NCBI RefSeq assembly: GCF_014656295.1 | Contig: NZ_BNCD01000010.1 | Location: 251,754 to 315,753 of the forward strand | Length of the DNA stretch: 64,000 nt | DNA from: Streptomyces sulfonofaciens | GTDB lineage: Bacteria; Actinomycetota; Actinomycetes; Streptomycetales; Streptomycetaceae | Direction of reading: 5' to 3' | Shown: positions 29,301 through 36,354 of the stretch, piece after piece | Layout of the letters: each line of letters begins with the position of its first letter | Position numbering within the stretch: the stretch's first letter is position 1 | The notes under the pieces: model-generated | The model's input: only the letters and a program-made list of their open reading frames with translations | The model's database searches: none | What the model was told of the DNA's origin: nothing | Position numbers and translations under genes: made by a program

Positions 29301-31532
29301 CCGCCGCTCCAGGAACGCCAGCAGGTCGTCCTCGGTCACCTCGGCCGAGGGCTCGGTCACGTAGTAGCCGACCAGGTGGCGGTCGGCGCTGCCGCCGGCC
29401 CCCTCACGGGCCACGACGGTGCACTTGCGCACACCGGGGAACTCGGTCGCCTGCGCCTCGATCTCGCCCGGCTCCACCCGGACGCCGTTCAGCTTGAGCT
29501 GGAAGTCGCTGCGGCCCATGAACTCGACCTCGCCGGACGGCAGTACCCGTGCCAGGTCGCCGGTCCGGTAGATGCGGGCGTTCAGGCCGCGTGCCCGGTC
29601 CTGCTCCGACTGGAACGGGTTGGGCGTGAACCGCTCCGCGGTCAGGTCGTCCCGGTTGAGGTAGCCGGGGGCGACGCCGCAGCCGCCGATGTACAGCTCG
29701 CCGATGGCGCCGACGGGGAGCTGCTTCAGGTCCTGGCTCAGGACGTACCACTTCACGTTCCGCACCGGGCGGCCGATGCTGCGGTCCTTGCGCTCCGTGA
29801 CGCCCGGGGGGAACTCCTTGATCGCGGTGACGAAGGCGGCCTCGGTGAAGGCGTACTCGTTGATGACGCGGCCGGAGAACCGCTCGCGAAGCTGGCGGAG
29901 CCCGGCCGCCGTCAGCTCCTCGCCGACCAGCAGCAGCCTCTTGAGGCTGGGGCAGCGGCGCAGGTCGAAGTGCTGGAGCACCGATCCGGTGGCGTTGAGG
30001 TAGGTGACGCCGTGCTCCTCGATGTACGCGGGGAACCGGTCGGGGTCCAGTCTCACCTGCTCGGGGACGATCACCAGCGTCTGCGAGTTGATGAGCGCGA
30101 TCAGGGTCTGCCTGAGGTGCGGCTCGAAGACGTACGACGCGAAGAGCGCGACGCGCTCCTCGCCCGGCCGGCGCATGTCGTACCGCTCGGACAGGTCGGT
30201 GATGCTGTTCACCACGCTGTCGTGGTACTTGGGGACGCCCTTGGGCACACCTGTGGTGCCGGAGGTGTAGGTGAGGTAGGCGAGGTCCCGGCTGCCCAGC
30301 GACAGCCGCGGCGCCGCGCGCAGCTCGTCGCCGCCCGCCTCCTGCTGGGCCAGCACGCTCTCGATCTCGATGATGCGGACGTCGGAGTGCCGGGCCCCGA
30401 GCATCTCCCGCAGCCGGGCCGCGTGGTGGCGGTTGGTGACGATGCCCTTGAGCCCGGTGTCGCCGACGGCGAACCGCACCCGGTCGGCCGGGTAGGCCGG
30501 ATCGATGGGCACGTAGGCCGCGCCCGCCTTCCAGATCCCGAGCGTGGCCACGACACCGAGGTCGCTCTTGTCGAGGTAGAGGCCGACCAGTTCCTGCCGC
30601 TGCACGCCCATTCCGGGGCCGAGCAGCCAGTGCGCGACCTGGTTGGACCGCTCCTCGACCGCACGGTAGGTCAGCCTGGTGTCGCCGAAGACGACGGCCT
30701 CGCGGTCGGGGGTGCGCCGCACGGCGTCCTCGAAGAGGTCGTTGAGCCGCTTGTCCTGCGGGAAGTCGCCGTCGGTGGCGTTCCACTTGTGCAGTTGGGC
30801 GCGCTGCTCCTCCGAGGCCAGCTCGATCCCGGCGACGGGGTGCGCGGGCCGGCCGACGAACTGGCCGAGCACCTCGCGCACGACGTCGAGCACACCGGCG
30901 ATCGTCCGGTCCTCGAAGAGGTCCGACGCGTAGGCCATCGTCCACCGCAGGCACCCCTCGGCCTCGATCTCGCGGACGATCATGGCCAGCGGTGTCGACG
31001 GCAGGTCGGCCAGGGCCACCTCGGCGTCGGCGAGTACCAGCAGGGCGTCGAACAGGCCCCGCTGGAGGAGTTCGGCCGGTGTGCCGTACGCGTCCTCGCA
31101 GCGCAGCGCCTCGTCGAGTTCCCGTACCGCGGCGGCGCAGGTGAGCCGGGACTGCCGGGCGTGGTCGACGACCACGGGAAGGACGCGGGCCCGGCCCGGG
31201 TCGTCCGTGGCCGTGGCGTCGACGAACGCCGCGACCGTCTGGTTGCCGTGGCCGTAGGCGCGCATGACGCTGTGCAGCGCGGCCAGCGCGTACGCGCCGA
31301 CCGACACACCGCCGACGTCGCGCAGCGCGTCCTTCAGCGCGGTGTAGTCCTGCCCGCCGATCAGGATGTCCTGGTGCTTCGTCGCCCGGACACCGGGATC
31401 GTCGTCCCGTACCGCGATCCTGTTGCGCCACTCGTCCTTGAGCAGCATCTCCAGGTCGCAGCGCTCGCCTGACACCCCTTCGATGCGGGCGGTCCAGCCC
31501 GCGGCGGTGCTCGGGTACCGTGCTGACATCAT
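20328..31532 (-). CDS. pcbAB: PcbAB, ACV synthetase (three-module NRPS)
   Basis: Predicted 3734 aa. It condenses L-alpha-aminoadipate, L-cysteine and L-valine to the tripeptide ACV, inverting valine to D. Approximate module positions are: A1 (SGTTGVPKG near 430) with carrier serine (LGGQSIS) near 830; C1 (HHIILDGWS) near 1035; A2 (SGTTGKPKA) near 1515 and carrier (LGGDSL) near 1915; C2 (HHTSFDGWS) near 2115; A3 (SGTTGRPKA) near 2605 and carrier (SGGDSIS) near 3000; epimerase (HHLIVDSVS) near 3195; thioesterase (GWSFGG) near 3585. I place the start at ATG 31532 (MMSARYPS), because GGAGAG lies 7 nt upstream and S. clavuligerus ACVS begins similarly; ATG 31550 has a weaker site. A2 and A3 share long, nearly identical DNA. 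Confidence 0.96.
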   Translation of the reverse strand: MMSARYPSTAAGWTARIEGVSGERCDLEMLLKDEWRNRIAVRDDDPGVRATKHQDILIGGQDYTALKDALRDVGGVSVGAYALAALHSVMRAYGHGNQTVAAFVDATATDDPGRARVLPVVVDHARQSRLTCAAAVRELDEALRCEDAYGTPAELLQRGLFDALLVLADAEVALADLPSTPLAMIVREIEAEGCLRWTMAYASDLFEDRTIAGVLDVVREVLGQFVGRPAHPVAGIELASEEQRAQLHKWNATDGDFPQDKRLNDLFEDAVRRTPDREAVVFGDTRLTYRAVEERSNQVAHWLLGPGMGVQRQELVGLYLDKSDLGVVATLGIWKAGAAYVPIDPAYPADRVRFAVGDTGLKGIVTNRHHAARLREMLGARHSDVRIIEIESVLAQQEAGGDELRAAPRLSLGSRDLAYLTYTSGTTGVPKGVPKYHDSVVNSITDLSERYDMRRPGEERVALFASYVFEPHLRQTLIALINSQTLVIVPEQVRLDPDRFPAYIEEHGVTYLNATGSVLQHFDLRRCPSLKRLLLVGEELTAAGLRQLRERFSGRVINEYAFTEAAFVTAIKEFPPGVTERKDRSIGRPVRNVKWYVLSQDLKQLPVGAIGELYIGGCGVAPGYLNRDDLTAERFTPNPFQSEQDRARGLNARIYRTGDLARVLPSGEVEFMGRSDFQLKLNGVRVEPGEIEAQATEFPGVRKCTVVAREGAGGSADRHLVGYYVTEPSAEVTEDDLLAFLERRLIRIMVPARMVRLDSIPVNVNGKVDWRALPEVDLARPHAAPASAVGRAGGAGGVLDELREIWSTVLGVPAARIGDHDDFFRLGGQSISCILLIARVRQRLGVFVGVEDVFTLRTLGELAHHLDQRREQGTGPEPRAVAERVPAEGESTRLLANGLQQGLLYHALKRRNGDDAYVMQSVHRYHCAIRPDLMEEAWQHARRTYPALRLRFEWAEEPLQIIDNDDKPFDWRFVDLSDTADPEAQDARIRELQERDRTEPYDPGAGRLFRVYLIKQRADLFSLIFSCHHIILDGWSLPVLHDDVHRTYLRLVQGLAVEQAVDGAYQAAQRDWEAHRNDHVEYWTRQVERIDERGDFAGLIREDIRYRVALSEYDHVHEHRTKKLRLGTERTAALKAVCAEHRVTLHSVLQFVWHKVLYAVGGGNTTVVGTIVSGRNPHIDGIENSVGLFINTLPLIVDHDDQAARSVGAAIREIQSAVNTMNSKSTVELGRLETGGMKRRLFDTLLVLENYPRLLDEDEERRHDELLRFEKAYDADKVDYPLAVVAREEGDELTVTLWYAGELFEDTTIEALLDVTETLFAQVADDITRPVDGLALVSPAMVERFDAWNRTEADFPSDKTLHGVFEDMAAAWPDEIAVVYRDRRLTYRELNERANRLAHHLRSVAELRPNDIVGLVVDKSELMITAILAVWKAGAAYVPIDPGYPDDRIAFMLQDTTARLVVTNETHGGRLRGLAPLAGLPVLDIERLPLEGQSPQNPVTPVTSTDLAYAIYTSGTTGKPKAVLVEHRGVVNLQVSLARLFGLQKTAGDEALLSFSNYVFDHFVEQMTDALLNGQKLVVLDDTMRSDAERLYKYINDENVTYLSGTPSVLSLYDYTTTTSLTRIDAIGEDFTEPVFDKIRGMFRGTIINGYGPTEISITSHKRPYAVGERRSTKSIGHLVENYTAYVLNKSMQRVPVGGMGELYIGGVGVTRGYLNRPELTADRFVDNPFQTAEEKASGRNARMYKTGDLVRWLPNGELECLGRTDLQVKIRGQRVELGEVEAALSSYAGVTRSLVIAREHRGTGLAATQKYLVGFYVCDHDLDEQDVKQWMRRKLPEAVVPSRIMRITDIPVTPSGKLDTRRLPETDFAPDEGARYVAPSNDVEAKLVGIWSTVLGVAPDRVGVHDDFFALGGDSLRAMVLAQAITTSFGGGLGVATVLQHTTLGAQAEHIRRTAAQADGELAEQAAASAAAGDEHPPVSLAQERLLFIDEFEGGTAAYNIPFVLRIAADGGTSRESVTGALEALLRRHAALRTLLRTDDDGVRRQHAVPADDVSARFEVPVHTVGSTAELDARLVECSEYVFRLHEELPVRADLFELGTDPGAVYLSLVLHHTSFDGWSWNGFREELAALLGGAPADSLPAVNATYADFAVWQRQYLSGRRLAELTEFWTKALAGFETIRLPLDHPRPARFDYRGREIEFDLDEPTTQALRALAQSSRVSLYSVLLGAWCLMLHMYTGQDDFVIGTPSANRGRPEFDRTVGFFANLLALRVQVDPDATLTDYVRSVGAGVVAAQVHGELPFEQLVKELDPDKDPSRHPVLQVNFTLQNVTDRAGAAPEAAGRPALTGYRPDAGGWTATKFDLSATLTETPDGLAGNLTFAAALFDDTSAGGLISTFRHVLKEFARLTAAESGAARLADVGCLDEAGRAALLAEAAGGSAPAPAAGASRTLHGVFEEMAAAWPDETAVVCRDRRLTYRELNERANQLAHYLRSVVQLHPGDLVGLVLDKSELMITAILAVWKSGAAYVPIDPGYPDDRIAFMLQDTAARLVLTNEAHGERLRGLAAPDGLPVLFADRLPMGYRSSENPRTGATSADLAYAIYTSGTTGRPKAVLVPHRCVDSFRAQVAERYFAAPGTARQGILFLANYVFDFSVEQLALSVLSGHTLLVPPPSAAHDDDFYDWANGAGLTYMSGTPTQIQQFDLRRLTGLRCLLVAGEAFHERHFEKIRSEYSGPIVNAYGTTETAVYNTGRRFEAGEPYRNTFGQPLANTRLYVLGDAMRLLPPGAVGELYMAGECVTDGYLNRPDLTRERFLPNPFRTAAELRDDRYPVLYRTGDLVRRTRGGELQYMGRNDAQVKINGLRIEPGEVEAVLATCRHVRECAVLAVPDAQAPDSRRLVGYYVADGEGTVDEDEVFATLRARLMPAMVPSLLVGLDGPLPMTVNGKLDTKALPAAVRTASRAAAHAAPRNRGEARLCQLWSAQLPGGTVGIDDDFFRSGGDSISALHLASQVQRELGRRVTVKDVFDHPTVRRFADAVLAAPGTASGAKAEQREEPEQGRLSGDCPLLPIQEWFFAKPLADRGWWNHNFAVRTPQLDVAELRRALAALVDHHDAFSLRYTGPGGDGEGVTQAYHAGRPDVVLHELDVRGMQDEHVGRQLAQWQSGFDLEHGPIACAAYLHGFDDGSARVWFALHHLIVDSVSWHILAQDLEILYHGGELEEKTSSYRQWARALRDYVPAADERELWDEVTRAVAATAAGPLAVDTSTAETHREEFALDPSDTRVLLTESHRAYDTTMNDLLLTATGGALRSITGLATNHVTVEGHGRELFDGAPDVRDTVGWFTTMHPLAVEADPADLEGSILATKRAARRVPHHGIGYGALFGRYGGERAPLPPVSFNYLGRISEGAGDHRAGWQLDSAMSGSNISDRNRGADQFSVDVTMRCAGGRLITVVDSRLDQATTRRFAAELKSWLEKVAAHTATVAAGGTGRATAGPRLAPGEDFDPYIIVNEESAERTLFVFPPGEGGAESYLSNIAQRLPGFRLVLFNNRHLHSAMPSFAALARYYLGHVRELQPAGPYSFLGWSFGGVTALEASLQLARAGEKVANLLLIDSYFNVRQASAGIGMPDVEDILDPIDYHHAPDPADLERLGARLGKLVMFKAGEPNDVVRDDRQRLLFDYYHGTPYHSLDTLLPAELIEVHELRGVTHHSWVRSEHVVSGMCERISASLSDAW
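23893..24010 (-). repeat. Near-identical segment shared by A3 and A2 of ACV synthetase (copy in A3)
   Basis: These 118 bp match 27166-27283 with a single difference (A/C in GGACTT versus GGCCTT). A second shared block follows (about 24067-24182 versus 27340-27456), also with few differences. The segments encode the adenylation core around the DPGYPDDRI region. Such identity between domains of different specificity suggests recent gene conversion. Confidence 0.88.
27166..27283 (-). repeat. Near-identical segment shared by A2 and A3 of ACV synthetase (copy in A2)
   Basis: This is the partner of 23893-24010: 117 of 118 bases agree when the two are aligned by eye. Flanking sequence diverges more, as expected for a bounded conversion tract. 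Confidence 0.88.
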
Positions 31533-31670
31533 TCGTGGGCTCTCCGTCATGCAGGATGTGTGCGAACGTGTCGTGGGGGACGGCGCGGGGATGTGGCCCG
31601 GGCATGGTGGATCACCGGGCCGTGCGCCACGTGTGGTTCGTGCTCGGCGGGTGGGACTACACGTCGTGCG

Positions 31671-33059
31671 TCAGGTGCCGAGCGGTTCGACGCTGCGGGC
31701 CAGCGCCTGAAGGGCCTGGTCGATCTCGCTCTCGCCGATCGTCAGCGGCGGGCGGACCCTGAGACTGCGCTCTCCGCACGGCAGGGCGATCACCTGGTGG
31801 TCCTGGTACATCCGGCGCAGGACCTCGTCGCGCACCTTGGTGTCCGGCAGGTCGATCGCGCACATCAGGCCGCGGCCGCGGGCGTTGGTGAGCACCGCGG
31901 GGTACTGGGCGGCCAGGGCCTCCAGGCCGTCGCGCAGGTACTTGCCGCGCTGGGCGACGGTGTCGAAGAGCCGCGTGGCCTCGATCGTCTCCAGGATCCG
32001 GGTGGCCCTGACCATGTCGGCGAGGTTGCCGCCCCAGGTCGAGCTGATCCGGGACGAGACGGCGAAGACGTTGTCCGGCACCTCGTCGATGCGGCCGCCG
32101 CCCATCACGCCGCAGACCTGGGTCTTCTTGCCGAACGCCACCAGGTCCGGCGCGAGGCCCAGTTGCTGGTAGGCCCATGCGGTGCCGGTGATGCCGCAGC
32201 CGCTCTGCACCTCGTCGAGCACGAACAGGGCGTCGTACTGGCGGCACAGGCGCTGCATCGCCTGGAGGAAGCCGGCGCTCAGGTGGTTGTCGCCGCCCTC
32301 GCCCTGGATCGGCTCGGCGATGAAGCAGGCGATCGTGCCGCCGGCGTCGCGGAACGCGGTCTCGGCGGCCCGCAGTGCGCGCCGCTCCGCCTCCTCGTTC
32401 GCACCGGTGTGCTCGCCCAGCGGGTGCTGGAGGGCCGGGGACGGGATGCGCGGCCAGCCGAACTTCGGATAGCGGGCGGTCTTCGACGGCTCGGTGTTCG
32501 TCAGCGACATGGTGTAGCCGCTGCGGCCGTGGAAGGACCGCTCCAGGTGCAGTACCTGGAGGCCGTCGACGGCCTCGTCGTCGAGGCCCAGCTTCTGCGC
32601 CTTCCAGTCGAAGGCGGCCTTGAGCGCGTTCTCCACGGCCAGGGCACCGCCGTCCACGAAGAACAGGTGCGGCAGCCGGGGGTCGCCGAGCACGCGGGCG
32701 AACGTCGTGACGAACGTGGCGTACGGAACCGTGTACAGGTCCGGGTTGGACGGCTTGTTGACGGCCGCTGCGGTCAGCTCCCGAAGGAATTCCTGGTCTT
32801 CCACAATGCAGGAAGGATTGATACCCAGCGGCGCGGAAGCGAAGAAGGAGAAAAGGTCGAGGAATCTTTTCCCGGTGATCCCGTCCACCAGCCAGTTTCC
32901 GGAACTCGCTGCTATGTCGAGAACGAAGTCGTAACCGTCCACAAGCACATGCGGCTCAAGTGCGCGATGTACGTCCCGCGCGCTCAGGCCCGCTTTTGAA
33001 GGCGTCTTACAGTCAGGATCAGATCTGTCTTCACCCGTTGTCGACGTTCCCCGATGCAT
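31671..33059 (-). CDS. lat: Lat, L-lysine 6-aminotransferase
   Basis: Predicted 462 aa from the ATG at 33059 (GGAGG upstream); the frame continues further upstream without family similarity. It is a class III PLP aminotransferase that moves the epsilon-amino group of lysine to 2-oxoglutarate, giving piperideine-6-carboxylate for Pcd. Visible features are AEPIQGEGGDNHL, the PLP aspartate in VLDEVQSGCG (Asp282) and the Schiff-base lysine in FGKKTQVCG (Lys311 or Lys312). It commits lysine to cephamycin. It is first in lat-pcbAB-pcbC with a 138-bp gap to pcbAB. A SARP-type array lies about 245 nt upstream. Confidence 0.95.
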   Translation of the reverse strand: MHRGTSTTGEDRSDPDCKTPSKAGLSARDVHRALEPHVLVDGYDFVLDIAASSGNWLVDGITGKRFLDLFSFFASAPLGINPSCIVEDQEFLRELTAAAVNKPSNPDLYTVPYATFVTTFARVLGDPRLPHLFFVDGGALAVENALKAAFDWKAQKLGLDDEAVDGLQVLHLERSFHGRSGYTMSLTNTEPSKTARYPKFGWPRIPSPALQHPLGEHTGANEEAERRALRAAETAFRDAGGTIACFIAEPIQGEGGDNHLSAGFLQAMQRLCRQYDALFVLDEVQSGCGITGTAWAYQQLGLAPDLVAFGKKTQVCGVMGGGRIDEVPDNVFAVSSRISSTWGGNLADMVRATRILETIEATRLFDTVAQRGKYLRDGLEALAAQYPAVLTNARGRGLMCAIDLPDTKVRDEVLRRMYQDHQVIALPCGERSLRVRPPLTIGESEIDQALQALARSVEPLGT

Positions 33060-33256
33060 GTCCCCTCCGAGTGTCGCGGTATGCGAGTGGTGCCCCTTGT
33101 GGGGGCGGACCGTGGCGCGTGGTTCTCCGTGTATTCGAGGAGCTTGTCCCCGGTGCCGGTGGTCCGGCCCCGACGAGAAAGGTTTCCGCTGTGCGCCGCC
33201 GGGCCCCGCAAAGGGCTCGACGAGCATGAGGACGCCCTGAGGATGGCCGATTCGAA

Positions 33257-33276
33257 ATCAATCCTGATCAATCCTG
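33257..33276. repeat. 10-bp tandem repeat in the lat-pbpA intergenic region
   Basis: ATCAATCCTG occurs twice in immediate succession, inside the predicted lat leader. It is AT-rich for this genome. It may be a further binding site or the pbpA promoter environment; no protein can be named. Confidence 0.6.
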
Positions 33277-33303
33277 GCCGGGTCCTCAGGGGTTACCGGC
33301 CTG

Positions 33304-33359
33304 ATTCTATTGCTCCGGTTCTCTTGCGGCTCTCTTCTGCAACTCTTGCGCTTCTCTTC
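33304..33359 (-). promoter_or_regulatory. lat promoter with SARP operator array and -10 box
   Basis: Read on the minus strand, four heptamers stand at exact 11-bp steps: GAAGAGA (33359-33353), CAAGAGT (33348-33342), GAAGAGA (33337-33331) and CAAGAGA (33326-33320). Ten nt later is TAGAAT (33309-33304), a good TANNNT -10 hexamer. The heptamers agree closely with the array before cmcI and point toward lat. The transcript would have a leader of about 240 nt. Confidence 0.8.
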
Positions 33360-33568
33360 CGCATGGCGGCGGCGGCACCGGGCGGGGAGCGGGCCCGCCG
33401 GGTGCCGCCGCGGCGCCTCCGCGTGAGCTGCTGGCCCTGCTCAACTAAGGTGGTACGTATGGTGCTTTCGACCCCTCCCCAGACCCGATTAAGCCCCTCA
33501 CGAGGACGGGCGGCGGCCGTCGCCGAGACATGGGCCGGGCGTGTGCCGGCCGCCGGAGACGGTGCCGC

Positions 33569-35053
33569 ATGAACAGGCCACTGAGGCGCATAGCAATCTT
33601 CTGCGCGCTGCTCACGCTCGCACTCCTGCTGCGTGTCAACTGGCTCCAGTACGTGGATGCCGACGCACTCGCCACCCATGACAAGAACCGGCGGGTGCAG
33701 ATCAACCAGTTCGCGACACCGCGCGGCGACATCATCGTGGCCGGGGCGCCGATCACCGGCTCGACGGAAGTCGGTGGCACGGACTTCAAGTACAAACGGA
33801 CGTACAAGAACGGCCCCATGTACGCACCGGTCACCGGATACGCCTCACAGACCATGGGCACGTCCTTGTTGGAGAGCACCTACGACGGCGTGCTCAGCGG
33901 TCAGGACGACCGGCTTGCCTTCCAGCGTTTCACGGACGTGGTGACCGGAAAGGAACGGCGCGGCGGAGATGTGATCACGACCATCGATCCCAAGGCGCAG
34001 GAAGCCGCTTACAAGGGCCTCACCGACATCGACGCGCGCGGTTCCGTCGTGGCTCTCGACCCGCGGACCGGAAAGGTGCTCGCCCTCGTCTCGACGCCGT
34101 CCTACGACCCCTCCGTATTCGCCGGGAACAGCCTCAAGGAAAGCAAGAGGTTCCAGGCGCTCGTCGCCGACAAGGGGAAGCCGCTGGCCAATCGCGCGCT
34201 GCGGGAGACCTTTCCGCCCGGCTCCACCTTCAAGATCCTCACCGCGGCTGCGGCCATCGAGCACGGCGTGGTGACGGACGTCGACGCCCGGTCCGACGCC
34301 GTGTCGCCGTATCCGCTGCCGCTGTCGACCAACAAGGTCGGCAGCGAGGCGGGCGACGCCGTCTGCGACAGGGCCTCGCTGAAGACCGCGATGCAGTACT
34401 CCTGCAACAACGTCTTCCTGGACGCGGCGGCCAGGCTGGGGCAGGACAGGTTGCGCGAGACGGCCGAGAAGTTCGGTTTCAACGAGGACGTCTACTCGGA
34501 CGCGTTCGGCGACATGCGGGCCTCGAAGAGCCTGTACCCGGGCGACCTGGACAAGCCCGGCACCGCGCTCACCGGCATGGGCCAGGGCAGCCTCACGAGC
34601 ACGCCGATGCAGATGGCCATGGTGACCGCCGCCCTGGTGAACGACGGCACCCTGATGCAGCCCTACCTCGTGGACGAGGTGCGCTCCCCCGATCTGAGCA
34701 CCCTCCAGAAGAACGAGCCGCGGGTCATGAGCCAGGCCGTCTCCGCGGCCACGGCCCAGAAGGTCCGGGAGCTGATGGAGCACACCGCCAGGGAGGGCAG
34801 CGCCCAGCGGGCCCTGATCGACGGCATCACGGTCGGCGGCAAGACCGGCACGGCGCAGCGCGGTGTGGACGTGCGCAAGCTCGTCCCCTACGGCTGGTTC
34901 GTCTCGTACGGCGAGCGGCCCGACGGCGCGTCCGTGGCCGTGGCCGTGTTCATCGACCCCACCGCCATGGACATCTCACGCGAGGCGATCTCCGGCGGAA
35001 GTCTGGGCGCGCCCATCGCACGGAACGTGATGAAGGCCGTCCTGGAGAAGTGA
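33569..35053 (+). CDS. pbpA: PbpA-type class B penicillin-binding protein
   Basis: Predicted 494 aa from the ATG at 33569 (MNRPLRRIAIFCALL, one N-terminal membrane helix). It is a transpeptidase with a dimerisation domain (TPRGDIIV near residue 50). The active-site boxes are STFK (Ser219), SCN (Ser278) and KTG (Lys425). The sequence is close to the Streptomyces PbpA family. In S. clavuligerus a pbpA gene borders the cephamycin cluster, and such proteins can be low-affinity copies that protect the producer. It diverges from lat and is followed by a nested hairpin. Whether this copy is beta-lactam resistant cannot be read from sequence alone. Confidence 0.88.
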   Translation: MNRPLRRIAIFCALLTLALLLRVNWLQYVDADALATHDKNRRVQINQFATPRGDIIVAGAPITGSTEVGGTDFKYKRTYKNGPMYAPVTGYASQTMGTSLLESTYDGVLSGQDDRLAFQRFTDVVTGKERRGGDVITTIDPKAQEAAYKGLTDIDARGSVVALDPRTGKVLALVSTPSYDPSVFAGNSLKESKRFQALVADKGKPLANRALRETFPPGSTFKILTAAAAIEHGVVTDVDARSDAVSPYPLPLSTNKVGSEAGDAVCDRASLKTAMQYSCNNVFLDAAARLGQDRLRETAEKFGFNEDVYSDAFGDMRASKSLYPGDLDKPGTALTGMGQGSLTSTPMQMAMVTAALVNDGTLMQPYLVDEVRSPDLSTLQKNEPRVMSQAVSAATAQKVRELMEHTAREGSAQRALIDGITVGGKTGTAQRGVDVRKLVPYGWFVSYGERPDGASVAVAVFIDPTAMDISREAISGGSLGAPIARNVMKAVLEK

Positions 35054-35059
35054 GCCGCC

Positions 35060-35102
35060 CCGCCCGCGGTACGCCGGCCGGGTGCCGGCGGGCCGCGGGC
35101 GG
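35060..35102. terminator. Nested hairpin terminator after pbpA
   Basis: CCGCCCGCGG (35060) pairs perfectly with CCGCGGGCGG (35093-35102), enclosing an inner GCCGGC/GCCGGC hairpin. It starts 6 nt after the pbpA stop. A further 10-bp inverted repeat (35101-35110 with 35145-35154) follows before the oat stop, so the convergent genes are well insulated. Confidence 0.75.
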
Positions 35103-35172
35103 CCGGACGGCACCCGCTCCGGCCGCGGGAGCAGCAGGGGGCGGCCGTCCGGCCCCCGGGGTCGGCGGGCGG

Positions 35173-36354
35173 TCAGGTGGTGTACTCGGAGTTGAGCCGT
35201 ACGTATCCCTCGGTGAGGTCGCAGCCGTAGACGGTGAAGGCGCCGTCGGCGATGGCGAGGTCGATCCCGATCACCACCTCGTCGCCCCGCAGGTGCTCGG
35301 CGACGGCGGCGCGCAGCGCGTCCTCGTCCCGCGCGTCCCCGCCCCGGGGCGGGTACACCTCGATGTCCCCGAACCGGATGGCGACCGCGTCCTGGTCGAT
35401 GTCGGTGTCCTGCGAGCACTTGCCGATCGCCATGGCGACGCGGCCCCAGTTCGGGTCGCAGCCGTGCACCGCGGTCTTGACCAGCGGTGAGTTGACGACC
35501 GTCTTGCCGACCCGCTTGGCCTGGGCGGTGTCGCGGGCGCCGGTGACCCGGACCTCGATGAGCTTGCTGGCGCCCTCGCCGTCGCTCGCGATGTCCTTGA
35601 CGAGGGCCAGCGCGGCCTCGTGCAGTGCCTCCTCGAACTCCGCGGGGTCGACGTCCCCGGCCAGGCCGTTGGCGAACAGCACCGCCGTGTCGCTGGTGGA
35701 GGTGTCGGTGTCGATGCTGACCGCGTTGAACGTGCGGTCCATCACGCGCCGGAAGATGCGGTCCTGCTCGGCGGGGTCGAGCCGGGCGTCCGTGGCGAAG
35801 AACGTGAGCAGGGTCGCCATGTCCGGCTCGATCATGCCGACGCCCTTGGCGATGCCGACCAGCGTGGCACCGCCGCACCGCAGCCTGACCTCCTTGGGCC
35901 GGGTGTCGGTCGTCATGATGGCGCGTGCGGCGCGGTCGAAGCCGCCTTCCGGGAAGGGCCACGAGAGCGTCTTGAGGTGCTCCCGGATGCCGTCCATCGG
36001 GTACTGGCGGCCGATCACCCCGGTGGAGGCGATGAACAGCTCCTCCTCCGCCACGCCGAGGGTGCGCGCGACGGACTCGCGCACCTCGCGGGCGTTGCGC
36101 TCGCCCTCCTGTCCTGTCGCCACGTTCGCGTTGCGGGCCAGCACCACCACGCCCCGCGCCCGGCCGGTGGCGGCGGTGTCCCGGCTCAGCAGCACGCTCG
36201 GGCCCACGAACCGGGAGCGCGTGAACACGGCGCTGACGTTGGCGGGGACCGTCGAGGCGAGCACGGTGAAGTCGTCCCGGCCGTCGTCGGCGAGGCCGAC
36301 CGGCGCGGTGTGCACGGCGAACCCCTGGGGCGTCGTGGATGAGGGGTCGGGCAT
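35173..36354 (-). CDS. oat2: Oat2-like ornithine N-acetyltransferase
   Basis: Predicted 393 aa from the ATG at 36354 (GGGAG 8 nt upstream), the same length as S. clavuligerus OAT2. It moves acetyl between N-acetylornithine and glutamate. It is an Ntn-type enzyme that self-cleaves before Thr181 (KGVGMIEPDMATLLTFF); the oxyanion loop TGVIGRQYP and C-terminal LTEGYVRLNSEYTT are kept. Long stretches (HTAPVGLADDGRDDFTVLAS and the last 60 residues) look nearly the same as OAT2 of the clavulanic acid cluster. No other clavulanate gene is in the window. It may be a relic, or may supply ornithine/glutamate semialdehyde precursors to the carbapenem. A second ArgJ for arginine synthesis remains possible. 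Confidence 0.9.
   Translation of the reverse strand: MPDPSSTTPQGFAVHTAPVGLADDGRDDFTVLASTVPANVSAVFTRSRFVGPSVLLSRDTAATGRARGVVVLARNANVATGQEGERNAREVRESVARTLGVAEEELFIASTGVIGRQYPMDGIREHLKTLSWPFPEGGFDRAARAIMTTDTRPKEVRLRCGGATLVGIAKGVGMIEPDMATLLTFFATDARLDPAEQDRIFRRVMDRTFNAVSIDTDTSTSDTAVLFANGLAGDVDPAEFEEALHEAALALVKDIASDGEGASKLIEVRVTGARDTAQAKRVGKTVVNSPLVKTAVHGCDPNWGRVAMAIGKCSQDTDIDQDAVAIRFGDIEVYPPRGGDARDEDALRAAVAEHLRGDEVVIGIDLAIADGAFTVYGCDLTEGYVRLNSEYTT

Noticed and set aside
35173..36354. A full or partial clavulanic acid cluster
   Set aside because: Only the oat2-like gene is present. The beta-lactam synthetase at 50052 belongs to the CarA/ThnM setting, and no ceaS, pah, cas, car or oppA genes were seen.
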